This document shows positions 36,863 to 45,553 of a stretch of 64,000 nucleotides of DNA, piece after piece. Under the pieces are notes generated by a model. That model was not told the origin of the DNA and made no database searches. It was given only the letters and a program-made list of their open reading frames with translations. Source of the DNA: an uncultured Rhodospirillaceae bacterium (GTDB taxonomy: Bacteria > Pseudomonadota > Alphaproteobacteria > Rhodospirillales > Casp-alpha2); assembly GCA_913030825.1 (NCBI GenBank), contig CAJWCU010000005.1, positions 1 to 64,000 of the forward strand, read 5' to 3'. The number at the start of each line of letters is the position of its first letter. Position 1 is the stretch's first letter. Both the position numbers and the translations under genes were made by a program.

Positions 36863-38923
36863 ATGGTCGTGACGCAAGCCGACGTCGTTTGGGTACTTAC
36901 CGCCTCGGCGCTTGTCTTCATGATGCAGGCTGGGTTTTGCTGTTTGGAAAGCGGCTCGGTCAGGTCCAAGAACTCCATCAACGTGGCGGCCAAGAACTTC
37001 GCCGACTTCTGCATTTCCGCCGGGGTCTTCTGGATGATCGGCTTCGGCCTGATGTTCGGGGCCAGCCACAACGGATTGTTCGGCACGGAATCGTTCCTGT
37101 TCTCCTTGGCCGATCCGGAATCGGCCGCCTTCTTCGTCTTCCAACTCATGTTCTGCGGCACGGCGACGACCATCGTTTCGGGCGCCATCGCCGAACGGGC
37201 CCGCTACACGGGATATCTGCTGATCAGTTTCGTGGTCGCCCTGCCGATCTATCCCCTGTTCGGGCATTGGGCCTGGGGCGGGGCCTTCGGTGGCGATCCG
37301 GGATGGTTGGCGAATATCGGGTTCGTCGATTTCGCGGGCGGCACGGTGGTCCACTCTGTCGCCGGCTGGGTCAGTCTCGCCGCCGTTCTGATCATCGGCC
37401 CGCGGACCGGCCGCTTCGACGGATCGAGCACACCGTTCCGCAGCCATTCCCTGCCACTGGCGGCCCTCGGCGTATTCATCATCTGGGTCGGCTGGATCGG
37501 CTTCAACGGCGGCAGCACCCTGGCCGCCACGGACAACGTCCCGCATATCGTCCTCAACACGGTCATCGCCGGCGCCTTCGGCGGCTTGGGCGCGATGCTG
37601 CTGGGCCCCATCGTTCAGAAACGTCTGGACGTGCCGACCATGTTGAACGGCGCACTGGCCGGTCTGGTCGCGATCACGCCGGCGGCCCATTGCGTATCGA
37701 CCCCGGGGGCGGTCCTGCTCGGCGTCGTCGGCGGCGGGCTTTGCGTGCTCGCCTCTCAGATGCTCGACCGCCTGAAGATCGACGACGTCGTCTATGCCTT
37801 TCCCGTGCACGGCGTCGCCGGCGTCTGGGGCACCATGGCCATCGCCTTCCTGGGCGACCCGGCGAAGCTCGGCACCGGGCTGGATCGCTGGGGCCAGTTC
37901 CTGGCCCAAGGCACCGGGGTCCTGACCGCCATGGTCTGGGCCTTCGGCGGCAGCTACATCCTGCTGTCGATCATCAACCGGTTCGTGCCGTTACGCGTCT
38001 CGCCCGAGGCCGAACGCATCGGCCTGAACGTCAGCGAGCACGCCCAATCGACGGAACAGTTGGACATTCTGCGGTCCATGGAATTCCAACGCCTGACCGG
38101 CGACTATTCCCGGCCGATCCCGGTCGAACCCAATTCGGACATCGGCGACATCGCTCGTCAATACAACCTGGTCCTGGAAAACCTCTATTCGGCGAAGATG
38201 GAGGCGGAACAGGCGAGCAAGACCAAATCCAACTTTCTCGCCTCGATGAGCCATGAACTGCGGACGCCGCTGAACGCCATCATCGGTTTTTCGGAAATGA
38301 TCACCCGGCAGTATTTCGGCCCGCTCGGGTCGAATAAATATCACGAGTACGCCGACGACATCATGCATTCCAGCCGCCACCTGCTGTCCCTCGTCGACGA
38401 CATTCTGGACCTGTCGAAGATCGAGGCCGGGCGCAGCCCCCTGGCGCGCGAAGACATCGATGTCAGCAATGTGTTCGAGGACTGCCTGCGTGTCGTCACC
38501 GGCGCCATCGATTGCAACCAGATCTATTTCGACATCAAGGTGCCGGAAAATCTTTCATCGCTGAGCGCGGATGAACGGGCGATCAAGCAGGTCATCCTGA
38601 ACCTCTTGTTCAACGCCGTGAAGTTCACCCCGCCGGGCGGCTTGGTGACCCTCGCCGCCCATGAAAGCGGTGGGCGCCATATTCTGGAAGTTTCGGACAC
38701 CGGCAAAGGCATTCCCGACGAAAAGCTGGAACACGTCATCGAACCGTTCCAGCAGTTGCATTCCGACCCGCATATCGCGCAGCTGGGCACGGGCTTGGGC
38801 CTGAGCATCGCCAAGGCCCTGGCCGAAGCGCACGGCGGCGAATTGAAGATCGACAGCCAGGTCGGCCGCGGCACCAAGGTCAGCGTCATTCTGCCGTCGC
38901 GCCCACCGGCCGATGCCAAGTAA
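36863..38923 (+). CDS. Ammonium transporter fused to a histidine kinase (Amt-HK)
   Basis: A 686-residue fusion. Residues 1 to about 375 form an Amt/Rh channel with eleven predicted helices: the F-N-G-G-S motif, the S-G-A-I-A-E-R segment, and the twin pore histidines His164 (T-V-V-H-S) and His316 (P-V-H-G-V-A-G-V-W-G). After a linker (about 380-450) come HisKA with His464 in SHELRTPLN and an HATPase with N-L-L-F-N-A-V-K-F and G-T-G-L-G-L-S. Amt-HK proteins of this kind have been described as ammonium-sensing kinases. No PII gene is adjacent and no response regulator follows. Confidence 0.93.
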   Translation: MVVTQADVVWVLTASALVFMMQAGFCCLESGSVRSKNSINVAAKNFADFCISAGVFWMIGFGLMFGASHNGLFGTESFLFSLADPESAAFFVFQLMFCGTATTIVSGAIAERARYTGYLLISFVVALPIYPLFGHWAWGGAFGGDPGWLANIGFVDFAGGTVVHSVAGWVSLAAVLIIGPRTGRFDGSSTPFRSHSLPLAALGVFIIWVGWIGFNGGSTLAATDNVPHIVLNTVIAGAFGGLGAMLLGPIVQKRLDVPTMLNGALAGLVAITPAAHCVSTPGAVLLGVVGGGLCVLASQMLDRLKIDDVVYAFPVHGVAGVWGTMAIAFLGDPAKLGTGLDRWGQFLAQGTGVLTAMVWAFGGSYILLSIINRFVPLRVSPEAERIGLNVSEHAQSTEQLDILRSMEFQRLTGDYSRPIPVEPNSDIGDIARQYNLVLENLYSAKMEAEQASKTKSNFLASMSHELRTPLNAIIGFSEMITRQYFGPLGSNKYHEYADDIMHSSRHLLSLVDDILDLSKIEAGRSPLAREDIDVSNVFEDCLRVVTGAIDCNQIYFDIKVPENLSSLSADERAIKQVILNLLFNAVKFTPPGGLVTLAAHESGGRHILEVSDTGKGIPDEKLEHVIEPFQQLHSDPHIAQLGTGLGLSIAKALAEAHGGELKIDSQVGRGTKVSVILPSRPPADAK

Positions 38924-38955
38924 GGGACGGCGGCGGACGGAGGACCCGGCCCGCC

Positions 38956-39819
38956 TCAGACCAATTCGCCCGCCACATCGAAAAAGGCGTCGACCAGAAG
39001 TTCGTGGCGGCGTTCGTTCAGACAGGCGAGATACCGATTCAGGCGAATATCCGTATCGACGATCGGCAGGACCTTGATCCGCTCGTCCTGCGGCAACGAT
39101 TTTTCGCCGTAGACGCCGATCCCGTGGCCGGCGACGACGGCTTCGCGGATCGCCTCGCCGCTTTCGATCTCCAACACCACCTTCGGCGCGACGCCCGCCC
39201 CGACGACCGCCGTTTCGAAAACCCGCCGCGTGTTCGACCCGGACTCGCGCAACACCATCGGCTGCCCGTCGAGATCGCCGAGCCTGATCCCCTTACGCCC
39301 GGCCCAGGGATGATCCCGGCTGACGAAGGCGACGATGGCGTGGCTGTCATGGATGCGGGTGAACAGGCGATGGTCGGGCGTATGGTCGGACAGCACCCCG
39401 ATATCCGTCTCATAGGCTAGCAGGCTGCTCAATGTACGCGCCGAGTTTCCGGCGGACACGGTCACCTTGATTTCGGGATAGCGCTGGCGAAAGGCCGTCA
39501 GCATGCCGACGATGAAAAACGGCAACACGGAGGAAATGCGCAGATGCCCGGCCCCGTGATTGCCGGCCACGTGCAGGAACTGATCGGTTTCCGAGACGAT
39601 GCCGAACAACCGCTGGGTGATTTCGTAGAGGGACCGGCCGACCGCGGTCAGACGGACCTTTCGCTGCGCCCGGTTGAAAACCTGAATGCCGTGCGTGGCC
39701 TCCAATTCCCGGACCTGTTCGGTCACCGTCGGCTGCGAAACCCGCAAATCCCGGGCCGCCTGGGTAAAGCTGCCGCAGCGGGCGACGGCATGGAACGAAC
39801 GCAGTTGGGTGAAGTTCAT
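38956..39819 (-). CDS. LysR-family transcriptional regulator
   Basis: A 287-residue LysR regulator: N-terminal winged helix (F-H-A-V-A-R-C-G-S-F-T-Q-A-A-R-D-L-R-V-S-Q) and a periplasmic-binding-like effector domain from about residue 90. It is divergent from the TctB gene, with a LysR-type box overlapping its own start, and so most likely controls the tripartite transport operon and itself. Convergent with the Amt-kinase gene. Confidence 0.93.
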   Translation of the reverse strand: MNFTQLRSFHAVARCGSFTQAARDLRVSQPTVTEQVRELEATHGIQVFNRAQRKVRLTAVGRSLYEITQRLFGIVSETDQFLHVAGNHGAGHLRISSVLPFFIVGMLTAFRQRYPEIKVTVSAGNSARTLSSLLAYETDIGVLSDHTPDHRLFTRIHDSHAIVAFVSRDHPWAGRKGIRLGDLDGQPMVLRESGSNTRRVFETAVVGAGVAPKVVLEIESGEAIREAVVAGHGIGVYGEKSLPQDERIKVLPIVDTDIRLNRYLACLNERRHELLVDAFFDVAGELV

Positions 39820-39863
39820 AGGAATACCCTATCCACACGATAGAAATTTAATATTTTTCCTAT
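39818..39863. promoter_or_regulatory. LysR-type binding boxes between lysR and tctB
   Basis: 39818-39832 reads ATAGGAATACCCTAT, an inverted repeat (ATAGG/CCTAT) with the T-N11-A core of LysR boxes; it covers the lysR start codon. A second looser inverted repeat, ATAG...CTAT, follows at 39840-39863 in a very AT-rich stretch. Four related ATAG(G)AA half-sites therefore lie in 46 bp. Confidence 0.5.
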
Positions 39864-39934
39864 ATAAACGAAATGCGCAACAATTCCCTCATCGCCGTCG
39901 GCACCGCCGCCGCGGCCGGTGATGGAGAACCCCC

Positions 39935-40573
39935 GTGGCGCGCGCAGAACTCAACGCATCGTCTTCCCTCCCTCCGGCATCCGAGCCTCCGGCAGCCGAA
40001 GCCATCCCGACGACGACGGGCGGCGAGCCGATCCACCTCGAGACACCGACCCTGCGCGGCGACGTCGCCATGGCGGCGGCCTGCCTGACGTTCGGCCTGA
40101 TCGGTTATTTCGTGATCGTGCCCGCCGCCGTATATGTCCCGGCCAAGTTCGCGGGCACGGTCAATTCACCCGACTTCCTGCCCAAGCTGGTTCTGCTTCT
40201 GCTGTCCGGGTTCAGCGCCCTTTATCTGGTCAAGAGCCTGGCCGCCTGGATCAAGACGCCGGCCGAAGGCTGGGCGCCCCGCGCGGATTGGATGCTGGCC
40301 GGCGGCACGGCGCTGATCTGCGCCGGGTTCGTCGCCGCGATCTTCCTGGTCGGGCTGACCCTGGCGGCGGCGATCTGTGTCGCCGCGACGATGGGGTATT
40401 TCGGCGAACGGCGGCCCACCGTGATCGCACCGGTCGCGATCCTGCTGCCACTGGCGCTTTGGTATTTCTTCGAAAAGATGGCGAACATCCTGTTCCCCCC
40501 GCCGCTCTGGGGCATCATGGGCTGGCTCGAGGCATCTATCCGGCCCGTCCTGCAGGCGGGAGGCATCGCATGA
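39935..40573 (+). CDS. tctB: TctB-like small membrane subunit of a tripartite tricarboxylate transporter
   Basis: A 212-residue membrane protein from a GTG start. The first 40 residues are hydrophilic; then four hydrophobic helices (for example AAACLTFGLIGYFVIV and AICVAATMGYF) typical of the TctB/DUF1468 small subunit. The stop overlaps the start of tctA by four bases (ATGA), indicating coupled translation. It has the weak sequence conservation usual for this subunit, so identity rests on size, topology and gene order. Confidence 0.87.
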   Translation: MARAELNASSSLPPASEPPAAEAIPTTTGGEPIHLETPTLRGDVAMAAACLTFGLIGYFVIVPAAVYVPAKFAGTVNSPDFLPKLVLLLLSGFSALYLVKSLAAWIKTPAEGWAPRADWMLAGGTALICAGFVAAIFLVGLTLAAAICVAATMGYFGERRPTVIAPVAILLPLALWYFFEKMANILFPPPLWGIMGWLEASIRPVLQAGGIA

Positions 40574-42081
40574 TCGATTTCGACGCCCTGCTGCAAAGCC
40601 TCCCCAACGTCATGCATTGGCACGTCCTGGCGGCCTGCCTGGGCGGTGTGGTTTGGGGCATGTTCGTCGGCGTGACGCCGGGCCTGACCGGGATCATGGC
40701 CGTGGTCATCGCCCTTCCCATGACCTTTTTCATGGATCCCTATTCGGCGATCGCCCTGTTGCTCGGCATCTACGTGACGGCGATCTTCGGCGGGTCGGTG
40801 ACGGCGATCATGATCGCCACGCCGGGCACGCCCAACGCCGCCGCGACGGTGATCGACGGCTATCCCCTGGCGCGCCAGGGCAAGGCCCGCCAGGCGCTGG
40901 ACATGGCGCTTTACGCCTCGGTCACGGCGGGCCTGCTGTCGACGGTCGTCGCCCTCGCGATCTTTCCGGTGGTCGCCGAATTCGCGCTCGATTTCGGGGC
41001 GGCCGAAATTTTCGCGGTGATCGTCTTCGCGATCACAATCATCGCCGGAGTCTCGGGCGATTCGATCCTCAAGGGCATGATCGCCGCCTGTTTCGGCTTT
41101 CTGATCTCGCTGATCGGTCAGGACCCGATCCACGGCTCCAGCCGCTTCACCTTCGGCATCTCCGATTTTCAGGCGGGCATGCATATCCTGACCTTACTGG
41201 TCGGCCTGTTCACCATTCCGGAAATCATCATCCGCGGCGTCGAAGCCTATAAATCCAAGACCGGCGTTTCGGTCGGCGACATGGGCCCGCCGGTGACCTG
41301 GTCGCAATACATCCGCTACTGGCCGACCTACCTGCGGTCCTGCGCCGGCGGCACGCTGCTGGGTGCCCTGCCCGGCCTGGGCGGCAGCCCGGCGGCCTTC
41401 CTCGGCTATTTCCTGGCCCAACGGTTTTCCAAGAAACCCCGCGAGTTCGGCCACGGCAGCCTGGAAGGCGTCGCCGGCGCCGAGGCCGGAAACAATTCCG
41501 TCTGTGGCCCCGCCCTGGTGCCGATGATGAGTCTGGGCATCCCCGGTGACACGACAACGGCGGTCCTCATGGGGGCGCTGGTCATTCATGGCCTGAACCC
41601 GGGGCCCATGCTGTTCGACGACGCGCCGGACTTCGTTTACGGCGTCTTCATTCTGCTGTTCATCAGCCTGCTGTTCATGGCCCTGGTCGGCCTGGGTGTC
41701 GTGCGCATGGCGAAATGGGTGGTCCGCATGCCGACGCAGATCCTGTTCCCAGTGGTTCTGATCCTTGCCACCTACGGGACCTACGCAGTACGCGGCAGCA
41801 TGGTCGACGTGATCGCCATGTTCGGCGTGGGTTTTCTGGGCTTTCTCATGCGGATCCAGAAAATCCCCGCCGCCCCCTTCGCCATCGCCTTCATCCTGGG
41901 GCCCCTGTTCGAGAACGAATTGCGCAAGGCGCTGATCATTTCCGACGGTTCGTTGGACGTGTTCGTCGGCAGCCCCATCGCCATCACCTTCCTGATCCTC
42001 GCCGCCATCAGCGCCGGGGCGACGGTCTTCCTGCACGGACGCCTGAAAGGCACTCCGGCAGCAAAAATCATATCCGAATGA
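40570..42081 (+). CDS. tctA: TctA-like large permease subunit
   Basis: A 503-residue membrane permease with about 12 helices and the strongly conserved TctA motifs G-L-T-P-G-L-x-G-I (as F-V-G-V-T-P-G-L-T-G-I), G-S-V-T-A-I-M-I-A-T-P-G-T-P, and P-A-L-V-P-M-M-S-L-G-I-P-G-D-T-T-T-A. With TctB and the binding protein TctC it imports a di- or tricarboxylate or another organic acid driven by an ion gradient. The substrate cannot be read. Confidence 0.93.
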   Translation: MIDFDALLQSLPNVMHWHVLAACLGGVVWGMFVGVTPGLTGIMAVVIALPMTFFMDPYSAIALLLGIYVTAIFGGSVTAIMIATPGTPNAAATVIDGYPLARQGKARQALDMALYASVTAGLLSTVVALAIFPVVAEFALDFGAAEIFAVIVFAITIIAGVSGDSILKGMIAACFGFLISLIGQDPIHGSSRFTFGISDFQAGMHILTLLVGLFTIPEIIIRGVEAYKSKTGVSVGDMGPPVTWSQYIRYWPTYLRSCAGGTLLGALPGLGGSPAAFLGYFLAQRFSKKPREFGHGSLEGVAGAEAGNNSVCGPALVPMMSLGIPGDTTTAVLMGALVIHGLNPGPMLFDDAPDFVYGVFILLFISLLFMALVGLGVVRMAKWVVRMPTQILFPVVLILATYGTYAVRGSMVDVIAMFGVGFLGFLMRIQKIPAAPFAIAFILGPLFENELRKALIISDGSLDVFVGSPIAITFLILAAISAGATVFLHGRLKGTPAAKIISE

Positions 42082-42177
42082 ACGGAAACGCCCGGAACGA
42101 AGCATAGCCAAGACCCAGTGAAATTCCCGGGATTCGGCTCCCCCCAGGGGCGCCCCCGAAAGACAGCGGAGAGCAAC

Positions 42178-43170
42178 ATGAAACGCAGATTCTTCACCGG
42201 CCTGATTCCCGCCATTGCCATCGCCGCGGCCATGGCCTTGACCGGCGGCCCCGTCCACGCGGACGCCTACCCCACCAAACCGATCAAGCTGATCGTCCCG
42301 TCCGGTGCGGGCGGATCCACCGACACCGCCGCCCGGATCATGGCCATCAACATTCAGGACCACATCGGCCAGCCGATTATCGTCGTCAACAAGAAGGGGG
42401 CGTCAGGCGGCGTCGGAATCAATTTCGCCCTGAAGGCCGAACCGGACGGATACATGCTGATGGAAGGTATGATCGGCGGCCACGTCCTCTATCCGGCGAT
42501 GAACATGTCCTCGGGCTACACCCCCGCCGATTACACCCCGATCGCGATGACCCAGATGAACCCCAACGTTCTGGTCGTCAAAGCGGACAGCCCCTACAAG
42601 ACGCTGAAAGACCTGCTGGACGCCCTCAAGGCCAATCCGGGCAAGCTCAAGTTCTCCCATGCCGGGGCGGGCAGCATCCATTTCTTCGGCATTCACCTGC
42701 TGCTCAAGACGGCGGGCCTGGACAAGGACGCCGCGATCGCCATCCCCTACAAGGGCGGCAAGCGGTCGATGGCCGGCCTGCTGCGCGGCGAGGCCGATTT
42801 CCACCAGACGAATCTGGTTTCGGCCATCGACTTCATCCAGTCGGGCAAGGTTCGCGCCCTGGCGGTGACGACCAAGAAACGCCTGAAGAACTTCCCCGAT
42901 GTACCGACCTACGCCGAACTGGGTTACCCCGATGTCGACATCTTCGGATGGCGCGGCGTCATCGGGCCCAAAGGCCTGCCGCAGGAGATCGTCGATGCCT
43001 GGGCCAAGGCGATCCAGGAAACCATGGACCGCAAGGGTTGGAAAAAGATGGTCAAGGCCGTCGGCGACGTCCCGCACTACCTGGGGCCCGTCGAATTCAA
43101 GAAACAGATCGAAACCGATTTCGCCCGCTTCCGCGAAATGGCGACGGACCTGGGCATTCTTGTGAAATAG
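42178..43170 (+). CDS. tctC: TctC-type periplasmic substrate-binding protein
   Basis: A 330-residue solute-binding protein with a Sec signal cleaved near V-H-A-D-A. The mature start AYPTKPIKLIVPSGAGGSTD is the hallmark of the tripartite tricarboxylate (Bug) receptor family. Two alpha/beta lobes follow. It delivers substrate to TctAB and sits 96 bp downstream of tctA. These receptors bind carboxylates through main-chain contacts, so ligand prediction is not possible from sequence. Confidence 0.93.
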   Translation: MKRRFFTGLIPAIAIAAAMALTGGPVHADAYPTKPIKLIVPSGAGGSTDTAARIMAINIQDHIGQPIIVVNKKGASGGVGINFALKAEPDGYMLMEGMIGGHVLYPAMNMSSGYTPADYTPIAMTQMNPNVLVVKADSPYKTLKDLLDALKANPGKLKFSHAGAGSIHFFGIHLLLKTAGLDKDAAIAIPYKGGKRSMAGLLRGEADFHQTNLVSAIDFIQSGKVRALAVTTKKRLKNFPDVPTYAELGYPDVDIFGWRGVIGPKGLPQEIVDAWAKAIQETMDRKGWKKMVKAVGDVPHYLGPVEFKKQIETDFARFREMATDLGILVK

Positions 43171-43329
43171 GCGGCACCACGCCCGCCCGGCATCGCGGAC
43201 CCGACGGACGGCACCCGTCCCGCGACGCCACCCGGCCGCCCGATACTCCGCGGCCGGGTGGCGGTCCGCCTGCCGCCCCCTGCACACAAACCGACCGAAC
43301 AGACCGGAACGACAACGGAGCCGATCCCC

Positions 43330-45543
43330 ATGGGCAAGATCACCGAACGCAACTTCGACGAAACGACCGCCGAGACCTGGGGTTCGGTCACCATCACGCC
43401 GACGGACGATGTCGTCGTCGGTACCTTCGCGACCTGGACGATCACCTTCACGGTCGGCGCCTATGCCATGGACGTCGGCGGCGGCCTGAAAATCGGCACC
43501 CGCCGCCAGGCCGATTTCGGCCATCCCCAATTCACCGATCCGGCGGCGGACAATTACGCCACCGTGACCTGCTCCCGCGCCGGGGCCCGGTTCGAAACCT
43601 TCTTCGATCCGCGCGGCCACAAACGGCCGTTCAACGCCGTCGCGGTCATCCGCCTGGCCGCCGCCCCGCTTTATCCCGGCGATACCGTCACCATCGTGCT
43701 GGGCGATACGTCCGGCGGTTCACGCGGGCTCAAGGTCCAATCCTTCCCAGAAAGCGCCAGCGACTTCGCCGTCTTCGTCGATCCCTTGAGTTCCGGCGAG
43801 TACAAGCGCGTGTTCTGCGCATCCCCCAATTTCGGCATCCAACCGGGCCCGTCCGAATACCTGACCCTGGTCGCGCCCAGCATCGTCGCCGCCGGCGAAG
43901 GCTTCCGCGTCCAGGTGCGGGGCAACGACAAATTCGGCAACCCGACGCCGGTCGATGCGCCGGGCCTGGAGTTGACCGCCGATCCGCCCATCGCCGTCGA
44001 TCTGAAAACCGAAGGAGGCCGCGCCACCTGGATCGAGGGTGTGACGCTGTCCGGCGAGGGCGTGCGCCGTCTGGAACTGCGGCGCGGTAACGAAGTCCTG
44101 GCCCAATCCAATCCCGTCCTGGTCAACGGCAAGGACGGCAATATGATCTGTTGGGGCGACACCCAGGCGCAGACGGCCTCGACCGTCGGCATCGGCACGC
44201 CGGACGAATATTTCGCCTATGCCCGCGACTTGGCCGCCATCGATTTCACGACCCATCAAGGCAACGACTTCATCCTGTCCGACAAGGACCTGGACGAGGT
44301 CCGCGAAGCCGCCAGCAAGCACAACGAGCCGGGCCGCTTCGCGGCTTTCTTCGGCTGGGAATGGTCGGGGCCGACGGGCACCGGCGGTGATCGCAACGTG
44401 CTGTTCCTGGACGACGACGGGCCGATCCACCGCAGCAGCCATTGGCAACTGGCCGACGACGAAATCGCCCCCGGCAGCAACGCCACGGAATGCGTCCATG
44501 CCCGCGACCTGCAGGCCCGGATGCGCGAATACATCGCCGAGACGGGGCGCAAGGTCATCATGGTCCCCCACATCGGTGGCCGGCGGTCCGACTTCGAGGC
44601 TCAGGACCCGGAACTGGAGCCGGTGTTCGAGATCTGCTCCAACCACGGCGTCTTCGAATGGCGCCTGCACGAGTTTTTGGAAGCCGGCGTGCGGGTCGGC
44701 GTCGTCGCCGCCAGCGACGACCATACCTGCCGCCCCGGCCTAGCCTATCCCTCGACCCCGGAAATGACCGTTTTGGGGGGGCTGGCGGCGGTCTACTGTA
44801 CCGAGCACAGCCGCCACGGCATCTACGACGGCATGATGGCGCGCCATTGCTACGGCACGACGGGCGCCAGGATGATTCTTGAGGTCTCGGCCCAGGGGGC
44901 GAATATGGGCAAGGTCGTTCGCGCCGACGGGCCCGTCGCCATTTCCGGCAAGGTTCACGGCACGGCGCCGATCGAAGAAATCGTCCTGTTCAACCGCTCA
45001 CGCGAATTGACCCGCTTCCGCCCCAATCCGGCAGTGCGCAACGACGCCCGGATCAAGATCGTCTGGTCGGGGGCGACCCATCAGGACCGCGGCCGGTTCA
45101 TGACATGGGACGGCGGCCTGACGCTCACCGGCGGCAAAATCGCCGGGGCCCGGCCGCTCAACATCTTCACCGCCAAATACGGGATCGACGCCTGGGATGC
45201 GGGCTCGGTCGCCTGGCGGTCGGTGACCTCGGGGCAGGAAGAAGGCGTGCTGCTGGACATCGACGCCCCGGACGACGCGGAAATCGTCTTCAAGGCGGGC
45301 CCGGCGGACATCCGCTTCACGGTCGGCGAGGCCCGTGCCGGCGATCTGCGCTGGGACATGCCGGGCGGCCTGGAACAATACGTCACGGCCTCGACCCTTC
45401 ATACGGAGGGCGGCGCCCTGGACACGACCTTCACCTTCATCGACGAAGCCCCCGAAGGGGCCGAGCAAGCCTATTGGGTGCGCGTGGTGCAGACCGATTT
45501 CCATCGCGGCTGGTCCAGCCCGATTTTCGTGGAGACGGCCTAG
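43330..45543 (+). CDS. DUF3604 metal-dependent (PHP-like) protein
   Basis: A 737-residue protein, ATG after GGAG (nine-base spacing). The central part carries a PHP/amidohydrolase-like set: W-G-D-T-Q-A-Q, F-T-T-H-Q-G-N-D, V-P-H-I-G-G-R, I-C-S-N-H-G-V-F and A-A-S-D-D-H-T-C-R-P-G-L-A, all potential metal ligands. This matches DUF3604, an uncharacterised family. N- and C-terminal regions are beta-rich. No signal peptide, so likely cytoplasmic. It follows the Tct transporter closely and probably works on the imported compound. Confidence 0.85.
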   Translation: MGKITERNFDETTAETWGSVTITPTDDVVVGTFATWTITFTVGAYAMDVGGGLKIGTRRQADFGHPQFTDPAADNYATVTCSRAGARFETFFDPRGHKRPFNAVAVIRLAAAPLYPGDTVTIVLGDTSGGSRGLKVQSFPESASDFAVFVDPLSSGEYKRVFCASPNFGIQPGPSEYLTLVAPSIVAAGEGFRVQVRGNDKFGNPTPVDAPGLELTADPPIAVDLKTEGGRATWIEGVTLSGEGVRRLELRRGNEVLAQSNPVLVNGKDGNMICWGDTQAQTASTVGIGTPDEYFAYARDLAAIDFTTHQGNDFILSDKDLDEVREAASKHNEPGRFAAFFGWEWSGPTGTGGDRNVLFLDDDGPIHRSSHWQLADDEIAPGSNATECVHARDLQARMREYIAETGRKVIMVPHIGGRRSDFEAQDPELEPVFEICSNHGVFEWRLHEFLEAGVRVGVVAASDDHTCRPGLAYPSTPEMTVLGGLAAVYCTEHSRHGIYDGMMARHCYGTTGARMILEVSAQGANMGKVVRADGPVAISGKVHGTAPIEEIVLFNRSRELTRFRPNPAVRNDARIKIVWSGATHQDRGRFMTWDGGLTLTGGKIAGARPLNIFTAKYGIDAWDAGSVAWRSVTSGQEEGVLLDIDAPDDAEIVFKAGPADIRFTVGEARAGDLRWDMPGGLEQYVTASTLHTEGGALDTTFTFIDEAPEGAEQAYWVRVVQTDFHRGWSSPIFVETA

Positions 45544-45553
45544 AGGACGGGAA

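Noticed and set aside
36534-36872. 112-residue plus-strand open frame upstream of the Amt-kinase gene
   Set aside because: Overlaps operators and the next gene's start, no family, and low coding quality.
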